From Eubacteriaceae bacterium (GTDB lineage: Bacteria > Bacillota > Clostridia > Lachnospirales > Lachnospiraceae), in the NCBI GenBank assembly GCA_910574915.1, contig CAJTCR010000017.1:1-64000 (forward strand): DNA of 64,000 nucleotides, in the 5' to 3' direction. Below the pieces are notes generated by a model. That model had not been told where the DNA came from. It did not search any database and saw only the letters and a program-made list of their open reading frames with translations. Positions 1 through 7,690 of the stretch are shown here, piece after piece (the first letter of the stretch is position 1; the number at the start of each line of letters is the position of its first letter). A program made the position numbers and the translations under genes.

Positions 1-201
1 ATGGCAAACTCTACTCTGTGGAAAAGAGTAGGTAATCTATAACGAGTACCGAACTTACGTTCTTTTTGAGCGGTAGGTCTATTAAAGTTACCCTTCTTCA
101 AGAAAATCTTTTTTATTTTCCTCTTGACATTTCACCAAATTGCTTTCTCCCACATGGGGCAGTGTTTGATTAACTGTTGCATTTATGCTGAAAAAACTCA
201 C
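1..201. other. No confident gene at window start
   Basis: I see no gene that can be supported here. On the minus strand a frame rich in Lys and Arg is open from about 132 to the window edge but has no start codon, and the same frame carries a TGA after a short ATG-initiated stretch beginning at 182. It could be a decayed gene or chance. The stretch lies downstream of the MATE gene. Confidence 0.4.
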
Positions 202-1596
202 TTATCTATTACACTCGACATAGATTATTTCATTACAAAAATCTTTTGTATCTTGTGAACGTGGTATATTTTTCGCTTTTACAAGATATGCTGCGGTAAC
301 AAAAACCGCCGCTCCTACCCATGCGAGAATTTCTGCAAAAAATATGACAGCACTGCCCCATATATTTGTAAATATCAACGCTGCTACTACACGCATAACA
401 AACTCGATAATACCAGAGAACATAGGGCAAAACGCATTTCCTAAACCTTGTAATGCACTTCTGTAAATATGCAGCAAATACAATGAGAATAACAGCGTGC
501 TCATGGTAGCTAAATAACGGTATGCGATTGCAAGAACATCTGTAGCATTACTGTCTGAAGAATCAATAAATAACTGCAAAATATTTCTGCCAAACACTAT
601 CATTAAAGTGGCAATACAAAAAGACATTATAACGCCAATGAGCGTAGCACTTTTCATTCCTTTATGGATTCTATCATACAATCCGGCTCCATAATTCTGT
701 GATATATAAGTAGTTGTTGCATAATTAAGGGCAAATGCAGAACTTTCCAGCAACCCATATATTTTGTTTGTGGCAGTAAACCCAGCGACAAACACAAACC
801 CTTGGCTGTTTATTGTTGATTGCAGTATCATCCCGCCTATGGCAATCAAAACATGCTGTAAAGCCAATGGCAATCCCATTGCACATAACTCATATACAAT
901 ACGGCTATCCCATTGCCAATCATTGCGCTGTGTCTTTATAAAATCAATTTTTCTTATTATGGTAAGGCAATATAAAAACGATATGAGTTGTGCAATCAAT
1001 GTGGCTATGGCAGCACCGACAATTCCCAAACCGAATACTAATACAAATAATAAATCAAGGACTATATTTGTGCTTGCGGCTATCCCCATAGCGATAAGCG
1101 GCGTTTTTCCGTCCCCAAAAGCCCGGAGTATGGCAGACGCCATATTGTACGCCATGACAATCAATGTACCCGCAAACATTGTGAATAAATAAGAGCTTGC
1201 CCCGTCAAATATATCAGTAGGTGTTTTTAAAACGTGGAGCATTGGAATAACTAAAAGCAAAGCAAGCACTGTCAACAGGATTCCGATTCCCACACATAGG
1301 AAAACGGACATAGTAATTGATTTTCTTAACTTTGCTATATTTTTCTCCCCGAAGTGATGTGAAATACGGGTGGCAAACCCCTGTGTCAATGCTTGGATAA
1401 CCCACAAGATTAACCAGTAAGTCCAATCAGTTGCACCTACGGCGGCAAGAGCCTTTACCCCAACGCCACGCCCTACAATAATAGCGTCAACAATCATATA
1501 TAATTGTTGCCCTAAATTTCCCAAAATAAGAGGGAAAGCAAAGGAAAGCAGTAAAACCGTCGGCTTCCCCTTTGTCATATCTGTTACTTTAGCCAT
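202..1596 (-). CDS. MATE family efflux transporter
   Basis: Multidrug and toxin extrusion exporter of the inner membrane, expected to couple cation influx to drug export. The 464-residue product is hydrophobic throughout with about twelve predicted membrane segments, and opens with the MATE-typical TKGKP...LLLSFAFPLILGNLGQQLY region followed by the VDAIIVGRGVG loop. I chose the ATG at 1596 because a GGGAGGAAG Shine-Dalgarno lies 10-12 nt upstream; an in-frame extension to 1674 would add a non-hydrophobic leader without a good ribosome site. It lies 216 bp downstream of the flavodoxin-like reductase gene on the same strand and may be co-transcribed with it. Substrate unknown. Confidence 0.9.
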   Translation of the reverse strand: MAKVTDMTKGKPTVLLLSFAFPLILGNLGQQLYMIVDAIIVGRGVGVKALAAVGATDWTYWLILWVIQALTQGFATRISHHFGEKNIAKLRKSITMSVFLCVGIGILLTVLALLLVIPMLHVLKTPTDIFDGASSYLFTMFAGTLIVMAYNMASAILRAFGDGKTPLIAMGIAASTNIVLDLLFVLVFGLGIVGAAIATLIAQLISFLYCLTIIRKIDFIKTQRNDWQWDSRIVYELCAMGLPLALQHVLIAIGGMILQSTINSQGFVFVAGFTATNKIYGLLESSAFALNYATTTYISQNYGAGLYDRIHKGMKSATLIGVIMSFCIATLMIVFGRNILQLFIDSSDSNATDVLAIAYRYLATMSTLLFSLYLLHIYRSALQGLGNAFCPMFSGIIEFVMRVVAALIFTNIWGSAVIFFAEILAWVGAAVFVTAAYLVKAKNIPRSQDTKDFCNEIIYVECNR

Positions 1597-1812
1597 AATT
1601 TCATTCTTCCTCCCGGATATTTGAAACCCTTTCTTTGTTGATTGAAAGATTACTGAAATAGCGATAGTTGTCATCGCTTTTTGGTACTTGTACTTCTTAA
1701 ACCGATTTTGATGGTCTTGCCAACTGGAATCCCAAATAATAGTCTACGGTTACATTTTTATAATTCAGAGGGTGACAGCATTTTAAGCCGCCACCCACTG
1801 CATTATACTTAA

Positions 1813-2358
1813 TTAAAATTTATCTGCCAAATCTTCTGCCTGTTTACAGCCATTCGTTTTATCAATATCGCCAATACCGACAACTGCGGGAACTAATACC
1901 GTTCCTACCATTTTCCAATTTAGCAATGCAGCAGAACGCTCTATCGGAACACGTACACCGTCAAAAACGGATTCGTCATTTTCCTCGCAACAGGAAATCA
2001 GCGCACATTCCTTATTCGAAATGTCAATCTTTGCATTGTAGAATGAAAATAATTTGTCAATCACGGCTTTAATCTGCGACGGGATAGAGTACCAGTAGAC
2101 CGGCATGGAAAACACGATTGCGTCTGCTTCCTGAATAGCCGGGGCTATGGTATTAAAGTCGTCATTAAAGGAACAAGCTCTTCCTGTCTTAAAACAGGTT
2201 TCGCAGGCACGACATCCCCCCACATTCATTGTAGTAACATCAAATCGGGTTATTGTATGTCCCTTTTTTTCTGCCGCCTTGATAAAAGCCTCTGTCATGG
2301 CAAAACTGTTTCCTTTTTTACGGGGGCTGCCTGTGATTACTACTATTTTTTTGCTCAT
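1813..2358 (-). CDS. Flavodoxin family / NADPH-dependent FMN reductase
   Basis: Small flavoprotein oxidoreductase of 181 residues. The N-terminal ITGSPRKKGNSFAMTEAF is the FMN-phosphate loop of the NADPH-dependent FMN reductase (iron-sulfur flavoprotein-like) family, followed by the cysteine-containing GGCRACETCFKTGRAC segment and the flavin-contacting SMPVYWYSIPSQIKAVIDK. Start ATG 2358 has a GGAGG 7 nt upstream. It is divergent from an HxlR regulator at 2504, with a candidate operator between them. HxlR proteins often sense electrophiles or redox state, so a role in detoxifying quinones or similar compounds is plausible, but the substrate is not visible. Confidence 0.85.
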   Translation of the reverse strand: MSKKIVVITGSPRKKGNSFAMTEAFIKAAEKKGHTITRFDVTTMNVGGCRACETCFKTGRACSFNDDFNTIAPAIQEADAIVFSMPVYWYSIPSQIKAVIDKLFSFYNAKIDISNKECALISCCEENDESVFDGVRVPIERSAALLNWKMVGTVLVPAVVGIGDIDKTNGCKQAEDLADKF

Positions 2359-2411
2359 AAAAATATCCTCCTTTTATTGCGGGATTGACTTTTCCCGGAC
2401 AAGATATTATT

Positions 2412-2466
2412 ATCATAGCAAGAATACAACCAAAAGCAAGTACGCACATTTAAGTGCGATACTAAC
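2412..2466 (-). promoter_or_regulatory. Promoter with HxlR-type operator, site 1
   Basis: For the leftward flavodoxin-like gene, TTGCTT (2434-2439) and TATGAT (2412-2417) are 16 bp apart. Directly upstream of the -35 box sits the inverted repeat GTACGCAC-ATTTAA-GTGCGATAC (2440-2462). The same layout recurs at 3581 and 6653. Operator identity is inferred from position and repetition. Confidence 0.6.
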
Positions 2467-2503
2467 ATAAAGGTTATAGACTATCAGAAAGGAAAGTGTA
2501 AAA

Positions 2504-2836
2504 ATGAGTGAACGCCTTATTTCAAATGAATGCTTTAAGAGTACTGGATTCAGCTATACTTTATCATTGATTAGCGGAAAATATAAAATGACGATATTAT
2601 ATGTTTTGGCAGAATTTGATGTTGTCCGCTTTAACGAAATGAAAAAGTATATTGAAAAAATTTCCTATAAAACATTAAGCGCCACGTTAAAAGAGCTTGA
2701 AGCGGACAAATTAGTGCATAGAGAAGAATATCCCCAAATACCGCCTAAAGTGGAATACAGTTTAACTGAACGTGGGAAATCATTGATACCCATATTAAAT
2801 GCGATATGTGACTGGGGAGAGGAAAACGCACTATAA
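2504..2836 (+). CDS. HxlR family winged-helix regulator (first copy)
   Basis: 110-residue transcription factor of the HxlR/MarR-like winged-helix superfamily. Visible family hallmarks are the SGKYKMTILYVLAE first helix, FNEMKKYIEKISYKTLSATLKELE recognition region, and the wing motif PPKVEYSLTERGKSLIPIL. It is transcribed away from the flavodoxin-like reductase and very likely binds the inverted repeat at 2440-2462 in the shared intergenic region. The Shine-Dalgarno AGAAAGGAAAG precedes the ATG. A hairpin terminator follows at once. It is a diverged paralogue of the HxlR gene at 6716. Confidence 0.9.
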   Translation: MSERLISNECFKSTGFSYTLSLISGKYKMTILYVLAEFDVVRFNEMKKYIEKISYKTLSATLKELEADKLVHREEYPQIPPKVEYSLTERGKSLIPILNAICDWGEENAL

Positions 2837-2840
2837 AAGA

Positions 2841-2872
2841 ATAGACTGAAACCGTTAAAGATTTCAGTCTGT
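2841..2872 (+). terminator. Terminator after HxlR gene 1
   Basis: AGACTGAAA (2843-2851) pairs with TTTCAGTCT (2862-2870), extended by two weaker pairs, just after the stop codon. The following T tract is short and mixed, so strength is uncertain. Confidence 0.6.
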
Positions 2873-2903
2873 TTCTCCGTCTACTGGAACAATATATTTG
2901 CCC

Positions 2904-3494
2904 TTATTCGCCCATACGAATATTCTTTACTGTTTTGTGTTCAAAGGTAAGGTCTGTATAAACCCTTGTTCCTCCATTTCCAACAGGAGCTTGTGGAAGC
3001 AGACCTACCTTTACAGTTTCAGCAACAGGAAGATTAAAAAACCTCGTCATATAAAATTTTTTGCCGTCAACAGAATAATGGAACGCAAAAGAGTTGCCAC
3101 ATCTGCATACTTGGAGCCATACTTCACTACCGTCAATGTTACACCCATTTGCGTCATCACATTCCCCGTTCCTTGCAATTACACTGACAACAGCATGTGT
3201 TCCAAAATCTGTCATTTCAAAACACGATTTTGCCCAGTTCTGCATATCACACATTACCATAATGGAAGCAGAATCGTAAGTGTCCTTGAAATCATGGGAT
3301 ACTTTTACACGCATTACAAAATCACCTGCTATTTCTGTGTGGTAAAACGGGGCATTGCATAAAGATTCCGGTGTGATTCCCTCCGTGCCAACCGAACCGT
3401 TGTTAAAGAAAAAATCACTTTGCGGCGGGGCAACCATTTCTATTTTGTTATTTTCTTTTTTAATCTGCCCCTCATTAAGCCATTTAAAATCCAT
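2904..3494 (-). CDS. DUF1349 domain-containing protein
   Basis: 196-residue soluble protein of the DUF1349 family, a concanavalin-like beta-sandwich also annotated as regulation-of-enolase-1-like. The pattern is clear: DFFFNNG near the start, PFYHTEIAGDFVMRVKVSHDF, then YDSASIMVMCDMQNWAKSCFE, the VSVIARNGECDDANG strand and WLQVCRCGNSFAFHYSVDGKKFYMTR. The biochemical role of the family is not established. Shine-Dalgarno GAGGAGG precedes the start. It has its own promoter, with an HxlR-type operator abutting the -35 box, inside the 3' end of the upstream sirtuin gene, so it appears to belong to the same regulon as the two HxlR-flanking genes. Confidence 0.88.
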   Translation of the reverse strand: MDFKWLNEGQIKKENNKIEMVAPPQSDFFFNNGSVGTEGITPESLCNAPFYHTEIAGDFVMRVKVSHDFKDTYDSASIMVMCDMQNWAKSCFEMTDFGTHAVVSVIARNGECDDANGCNIDGSEVWLQVCRCGNSFAFHYSVDGKKFYMTRFFNLPVAETVKVGLLPQAPVGNGGTRVYTDLTFEHKTVKNIRMGE

Positions 3495-3551
3495 ACCAAT
3501 ATCCTCCTCTAAAAATAAGTGTTTCCATGCAATTTTTGCCTTGCTAAAATT

Positions 3552-3608
3552 ATTGTAATTCCGCCGAGAATGGATGTAAAGTACTCACTTTATTGTGCGA
3601 TACTTACC
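3552..3608 (-). promoter_or_regulatory. Promoter with HxlR-type operator, site 2
   Basis: TTTACA (3575-3580) and TACAAT (3552-3557) are 17 bp apart and point at the DUF1349 gene. The operator-like repeat GTACTCAC...GTGCGATACTTACC spans 3581-3608, touching the -35 box and overlapping the end of the sirtuin gene. Confidence 0.65.
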
Positions 3609-4499
3609 TTTAGGTAAGATGTGGTTCAGTGTTTCCCCTATATCCTCGGTAATGCTGATAGACTGTTCCCTGATTTCTGCCGGAATATAGGCTTCTGATA
3701 AATTGATACATATATAAGCAGCATTTGGATTATTGTAGGTCATTTGCCAAAACGGATACTTAATAATTCCCGGCGTGTTGCCACCAACGCCCAGTTCCAA
3801 ATATACAATATTCAAATCCCTATGACGGCGTATAAAGGTTTGATACCTCTCTGCCGCTATATGCCAGCCGTCATCCTCAACAAAGGTATTGTCCGCACGT
3901 AGATTCATTGACATAGGCGCACCGCAAACCGGGCAGTGTGGAACTAATTCGGACGGAACAAGCATATTTTCCTGTTTGGCAACCATTTTTTTAATAATGG
4001 CTTCATTATCATAAGTTTTATTGTGACAAGGTTTTGAACATTGCCATAACCCATAATCGCCCTGTGTGTAAAAAAGTCTGTGCTTGTCAAAACCCGCCTT
4101 TTGAAAACAGTGGTCAACATTTGTTGTTAAAACAAAATAGTCCTTATCCCGAACCAGATTGTATAAGTCATTGTAGACGCTTTTGGGCGCATTTTCATAA
4201 CGGTTAATGAAAACGTAACGGCTCCAATACGCCCAGTGTTCTTCTAATGTTTTGTAAGGATAAAAGCCTGCTGAATACATATCCTTAAAGCCATATTTTT
4301 TTATAAAGTCCGGGAAGTTATCTTCAAACCGTTTTCCGGAATAAGTAAATCCGGCAGAAGCAGACAGTCCTGCTCCTGCTCCTATCAAGATAGCGTCTGC
4401 ACTCTGAATTTTTTCTTTCACTTTTTCAACGGAATGCTCTTCTTCCGTTTTATCCCAATAACTGTCTGTAGATTTCATAGTCGCAGTCTTTGAAAACAT
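3585..4499 (-). CDS. Class M-like sirtuin (SirTM), macrodomain-linked
   Basis: 304-residue Sir2-fold protein. The NAD-binding GAGAGLSASAGFTYSG, the TTNVDHCFQKAG motif and a zinc ribbon (CSKPC plus CPVC) are all present. Where deacetylating sirtuins have the catalytic His-Gly, this protein reads YTQGDYGLWQC, the Gln form seen in class M sirtuins, which are protein mono-ADP-ribosyltransferases. The start at 4499 is set by GGAGGTGG six bases upstream; the frame overlaps the last 50 bases of the macrodomain gene, so the two are probably translationally coupled. Published SirTM operons usually include a GcvH-like carrier and a lipoate ligase; neither is seen here. Target unknown. Confidence 0.88.
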   Translation of the reverse strand: MFSKTATMKSTDSYWDKTEEEHSVEKVKEKIQSADAILIGAGAGLSASAGFTYSGKRFEDNFPDFIKKYGFKDMYSAGFYPYKTLEEHWAYWSRYVFINRYENAPKSVYNDLYNLVRDKDYFVLTTNVDHCFQKAGFDKHRLFYTQGDYGLWQCSKPCHNKTYDNEAIIKKMVAKQENMLVPSELVPHCPVCGAPMSMNLRADNTFVEDDGWHIAAERYQTFIRRHRDLNIVYLELGVGGNTPGIIKYPFWQMTYNNPNAAYICINLSEAYIPAEIREQSISITEDIGETLNHILPKGKYRTIK

Positions 4500-5223
4500 T
4501 AAAAACCACCTCCATATCACTTGGATTGTTCTTCTGATAATCTTTTACTGTTTGGATTGCTATTTGGGCGGCTGTTTCGTTTGGAAAATGAAATTCCCCT
4601 GTAGAAATGCAGCAAAAAGCTATGCTTTTCAACTGATATTCTGCTGCAAGCTCCATACAGGATCGGTAACAGTCCGACAGCAGGTCACAATCCTTTTTCG
4701 TGACTTCCCCATGGATAATCGGGCCGACAGTATGGAGAACATAACGGCATGGGAGATTATAAGCCCCTGTTATCCTAGCTTTCCCTGTAGGCTCTTTTAT
4801 TTTCTGTTTTTCCATGATGCGGGAACATTCTAAACGGAGTTCCACGCCTGCGGCAGAATGAATGGCGTTGTCAATACACCCGTGACAGGGAATAAAGCAG
4901 CCCAGCATAGCATTATTGGCAGCATTTACAATAGCGTCTACAGATAAACGTGTAATATCGCCTTGCCACAAATAAATGCCAGATTTCACAAACGGAATAT
5001 CTGTTAAAGCGATAGTGCCTTTTTCTGCCTGTTCCTCCTGCAAATATTCGTCCTGTACATTCAAAAAATCTTTTGTGGCTGGTTTCGGTGGGCGAACATT
5101 CATAAGGGAACGTAACAGACGTTTCTGTGTGGTATCCTCCGTAGGAATATTTACAGGTTCAAGTTCACCATTTTCATCTATGAGATATTTTACCAGATAA
5201 AGAAGCCTTTCTTTCTGTGTCAT
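4450..5223 (-). CDS. Zinc-type macrodomain protein (ADP-ribose hydrolase)
   Basis: 257 residues: a helical N-terminal extension of about 85 residues and then a macrodomain. Diagnostic motifs are GDITRLSVDAIVNAANNAMLG, the CFIPCHGCIDNAIHSAAG segment with the Cys/His set of the zinc-dependent SirTM-linked subfamily, TGAYNLPCRYVLHTVGP and the phosphate loop CISTGEFHFP. It should remove ADP-ribose put on by the neighbouring sirtuin. ATG 5223 follows GGAGG by five bases and overlaps the stop of the upstream flavin/ferredoxin gene (ATGA), so it lies in the middle of a tightly packed operon. Confidence 0.9.
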   Translation of the reverse strand: MTQKERLLYLVKYLIDENGELEPVNIPTEDTTQKRLLRSLMNVRPPKPATKDFLNVQDEYLQEEQAEKGTIALTDIPFVKSGIYLWQGDITRLSVDAIVNAANNAMLGCFIPCHGCIDNAIHSAAGVELRLECSRIMEKQKIKEPTGKARITGAYNLPCRYVLHTVGPIIHGEVTKKDCDLLSDCYRSCMELAAEYQLKSIAFCCISTGEFHFPNETAAQIAIQTVKDYQKNNPSDMEVVFNVFKDCDYEIYRQLLG

Positions 5224-5846
5224 AAAATCCTCCTTTCTATTGCCTGTACGGGGCATATTTCCTGACATTTTCCACAGTGTAAACAATGCTCTTGTTGTAT
5301 TTTCATAGAACAGGAAGAAATATCAATGCAGTCTTGCGGGCAAACTTTAACACAAAGTTTACAGCCATTGCATTTATCGCTAACAAAAAAATATTGCACA
5401 TGATTTTCCATTCCCCCAAATGAAAACTGTTCCCTGAAAATGGGCTTTTGGCTCAAATCAAAAAATTCTCCGCTGCCTTTGTAAATTTGAAACACTGTCA
5501 ATGCTGTACGGCTTTCTGTATTTGGATAAATTATTTTCATATACGGATTCTTTGCAAATATTTCTGACAGTCGTTCCTGCCCAATTTCCCGAACTTCTCC
5601 ACGTATAGTAACAGACTTGCTTGACAGAGTGTTGTTCCCAATTATCCCCGTGACTGAAATAACAGGTTGGTTTTTCAACCGTTCATAAAAGGCTTTTCCT
5701 CTTGCAGTTAGAAAATAAAGCCCGCCTTTATCTGCCAGCATAATGTCAATGACGCAAGTAACTGGGAAATGATTCTCGTCTGTTGTAGCGAAAACGACAG
5801 AATGAATGTCCTGCTGTATCATATGTAAATATTTTTCTGCACTCAT
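5220..5846 (-). CDS. PNPOx-like flavoprotein with C-terminal 4Fe-4S ferredoxin
   Basis: 208 residues in two parts. The first 140 or so match the pyridoxamine 5'-phosphate oxidase-like split-barrel FMN-binding family (FPVTCVIDIMLADKGGLYFLT, then a strand ending TIRGEVREIG). The tail has two ferredoxin clusters, CNGCKLCVKVCP and CLHCGKCQEICP, sufficient for two 4Fe-4S centres. The combination suggests an electron-transferring flavoprotein that reduces an unknown acceptor. It overlaps the macrodomain gene by four bases, and its own AGGAGGAAAT ribosome site lies just after an intergenic hairpin. It may supply redox signals to, or be a target of, the macrodomain-sirtuin pair, which is inference. 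Confidence 0.85.
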   Translation of the reverse strand: MSAEKYLHMIQQDIHSVVFATTDENHFPVTCVIDIMLADKGGLYFLTARGKAFYERLKNQPVISVTGIIGNNTLSSKSVTIRGEVREIGQERLSEIFAKNPYMKIIYPNTESRTALTVFQIYKGSGEFFDLSQKPIFREQFSFGGMENHVQYFFVSDKCNGCKLCVKVCPQDCIDISSCSMKIQQEHCLHCGKCQEICPVQAIERRIL

Positions 5847-5859
5847 ATTTCCTCCTGTA

Positions 5860-5896
5860 AGAAATCCCCCTACCTTTATGGGGCAGAGGGATTTCT
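5860..5896 (-). promoter_or_regulatory. Intercistronic hairpin before flavin/ferredoxin gene
   Basis: AGAAATCCC (5860-5868) and GGGATTTCT (5888-5896) form a perfect 9-bp outer stem, with further pairing inside. No T run follows in either direction, so it looks more like an mRNA processing or attenuation structure than a terminator. Confidence 0.45.
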
Positions 5897-5925
5897 ATAT
5901 TTGGTTGATTGGCTTTTCAATCCGT

Positions 5926-6555
5926 TTATTCTGCTACAACCGAAATTCTCTGCTGAATGTGGTTTCCATTTAACGCTTCATCAACCATAGCAACGGCATA
6001 GTCGGCATAGCTGATTACGCTTTCCCCTTTAGAGTTCAGCGTCAATTCTTCACCGCCTAAAATGTATTTCCCGGTTTTTGCCCCGTCTGCCTGAAAATCC
6101 CCGGCAGGACTGATATATGTCCATTTCACATCGGTTCTGGTGCGAAGCTCATCAAGCGCCTTTCCCATGTTGGAAGCAAGCGGCTTGAACATTTCCGGGA
6201 AGTCTGCCCCGTCCATGACCTGTACCGTATGCTCCGGGTTTACATACAGGCTTCCCGCCCCGCCAACAACAAGGAGCCTCGTTTCTTTGCCGCTTACAAG
6301 GTCGCAAAGATGTTTCAGAGAAGTGCTGTGCTGCGGCAGCGTTTCCGGCGTCCATGCGCCAAAAGCGTCAATCACAACATCAAAGCCCTCCAAATCGGCT
6401 ACGGTCAAGTCAAACAAGTCTTTTCTGATGACGCTTGCCGCTGCTGACTGGTTTTCTCCACGCACAACAGCGGTAACATCTGCCCCTCTTGCAATAGCTT
6501 CTTCGACAATCAATTTACCCTCTTTACCATTTGCGCAAATAACTGCGATTTTCAT
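5926..6555 (-). CDS. NAD(P)H-binding atypical SDR (NmrA/YwnB-like)
   Basis: 209-residue single-domain Rossmann protein of the NAD(P)-binding/atypical short-chain dehydrogenase group. The start carries a variant dinucleotide-binding motif (KIAVICANGKEGKLIVEEA), followed by DVTAVVRGENQS, DLEGFDVVIDAFGAW and LLVVGGAGSLYV. Proteins of this kind act as oxidoreductases or as NAD(P) redox sensors. Of two in-frame ATGs I take 6555, ten bases from GGAGG; the one at 6564 is only one base away. It is divergent from the second HxlR gene, with an operator between them, and heads a possible four-gene unit with the flavin/ferredoxin, macrodomain and sirtuin genes. Confidence 0.85.
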   Translation of the reverse strand: MKIAVICANGKEGKLIVEEAIARGADVTAVVRGENQSAAASVIRKDLFDLTVADLEGFDVVIDAFGAWTPETLPQHSTSLKHLCDLVSGKETRLLVVGGAGSLYVNPEHTVQVMDGADFPEMFKPLASNMGKALDELRTRTDVKWTYISPAGDFQADGAKTGKYILGGEELTLNSKGESVISYADYAVAMVDEALNGNHIQQRISVVAE

Positions 6556-6623
6556 AGTTTTCATTCCTCCTGTTTTCTTTTTTTGATTTGGTTTGCGGCT
6601 TGTTTTTTCCCGCTTGCAAGATT

Positions 6624-6680
6624 ATAATATATCCGTAGGGCGAAAACGTAAAGTAAGCACTTTATTGTGCCGTAGTTACC
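6624..6680 (-). promoter_or_regulatory. Promoter with HxlR-type operator, site 3
   Basis: TTTACG (6647-6652) and TATTAT (6624-6629), 17 bp apart, face the NAD(P)-binding gene. The repeat GTAAGCAC...GTGCCGTAGTTACC (6653-6680) abuts the -35 box as at the other two sites. Confidence 0.62.
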
Positions 6681-6715
6681 TAAAAGAAACTATTGTGAAG
6701 AAATGAGGGATTTTG

Positions 6716-7036
6716 ATGGAAAAAAATTTACCTGCCTGCCCGGTAGAAACCACTTTAATGCTTATTAGTGACCGCTGGAAAGTTCTCATTATCCGTGACT
6801 TATTGGAAGGTACAAAGCGTTTTGGAGAATTAAAAAAATCTGTTGGAAATATTTCACAAAAAGTATTGACTGCCAATTTACGCTCAATGGAAGATAATGG
6901 GCTGCTTACCCGTAAAATTTATCCCGAAGTACCGCCACGCGTAGAATACACACTTACTGAAACAGGATTTAGCTTAAAACCGATTTTGGACGCTATGTTT
7001 TCATGGGGAACAGAATACAAAAAGAAAAACAGTTAG
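6716..7036 (+). CDS. HxlR family winged-helix regulator (second copy)
   Basis: 106-residue HxlR regulator with all family landmarks: LPACPVETTLMLISDRWKVL, FGELKKSVGNISQKVLTANL and PPRVEYTLTETGFSLKPIL. The N-terminal Cys in the PACPVE segment matches the position of the redox- or electrophile-sensing cysteine in characterised HxlR members. ATG 6716 follows GAGGGA by five bases; a TTG three bases earlier is also in frame but unlikely to be used. It is the likely regulator of the divergent NAD(P)-binding gene through the operator at 6653-6680. It is the last gene of the cargo block before the ICE junction. Confidence 0.9.
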   Translation: MEKNLPACPVETTLMLISDRWKVLIIRDLLEGTKRFGELKKSVGNISQKVLTANLRSMEDNGLLTRKIYPEVPPRVEYTLTETGFSLKPILDAMFSWGTEYKKKNS

Positions 7037-7110
7037 TATATATGGCGAATTTTTTCATGTAAAATGGTATGAATGAGAGGGATTCAGCAGTAGTCGGCAC
7101 TGTGCGTAAT

Positions 7111-7234
7111 GTGCATAACTTGCTATCTTATGGAGTTGTGGGAAAGTCTGTTTGCAGAATGTGGGAAAGCTGCCCTTTAGCTTTTCCATGTTCTGTGAAC
7201 GGACTTTTCCATGACGGAATAGCAAGTTATACAC
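7111..7234. repeat. Long imperfect inverted repeat near cargo/ICE junction
   Basis: The outer 16 bases GTGCATAACTTGCTAT (7111-7126) match the reverse complement of 7219-7234 at 15 positions. Pairing continues inward with interruptions (GGGAAAGTCTG against CGGACTTTTCC, CAGAAT against GTTCTG, GGGAAAGCT against AGCTTTTCC) to a tight centre near 7174, giving a possible hairpin of about 120 bases. It could be an origin of transfer or a transposon end; no relaxase gene is next to it in this window. Confidence 0.6.
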
Positions 7235-7328
7235 ATTTCCACGGTGCTTGTTTTTTGGTCTTTGGTTTCTTTGGTTCGGAATAGTGTGGTGCTGGCGGTC
7301 TATCTCTTGTTTTCGGTTGCTTGCTTCT

Positions 7329-7469
7329 TTACCGTACATGAGCATTGGCCCCAGGGTTGTCATTGCCATAACCTTCCAGCAGGTTGATGACGCCCCAGAT
7401 ACCGAGGCCGGCTCCCAGTGCGATCACGAGGGTCTGCAAAACGTCGATTGCGCTGTTGAAAAATTCCAT
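7329..7469 (-). pseudogene. Truncated Maff2-family conjugation protein
   Basis: The 46-residue frame starts MEFFNSAIDVLQTLVIALG and continues AGLGIWGVINLLEGYGNDNPGA, the signature of the small Maff2 membrane proteins that follow virD4 in Tn1549-like ICEs. Normal members run on through a second glycine-rich membrane segment; here identity stops after NPGA and the frame ends in four unrelated residues. The break marks where the ICE backbone joins the AT-richer cargo. Beyond the stop, the same frame stays open for a Lys/Pro-rich stretch with no start codon, possibly the tail of another gene. The original downstream type IV secretion genes are absent from this side. Confidence 0.75.
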
Positions 7470-7525
7470 ACTTTAATTTAGCCGGAATCGCTTTGTGGTT
7501 CGTGTTGGTTCATAGGCATACAAAA

Positions 7526-7571
7526 GCCGGACAACAAAACCGCCCTGAATTTTGGGCGGCTCGATTCCGGC
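7526..7571 (-). terminator. Terminator-like hairpin downstream of virD4
   Basis: CCGCCC (7540-7545) pairs with GGGCGG (7554-7559), followed on the minus strand by GTTTTGTT. An outer GCCGGA/TCCGGC pair encloses it. It lies between virD4 and the maff2 remnant. Confidence 0.6.
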
Positions 7572-7690
7572 TATCCTCCTTCTTCATTTTTTTGTTGAGC
7601 TGTCCGCTTTGTACGCCAATGGCCTCAACCGAGGCAGGTTTCAGGGACCCTGGCGGGTAGATAAGATCACTCCTTTCTCGCGGAACGGGA

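Noticed and set aside
6713-6715. TTG start for the second HxlR gene
   Set aside because: The ATG three bases later has the better distance to GAGGGA.
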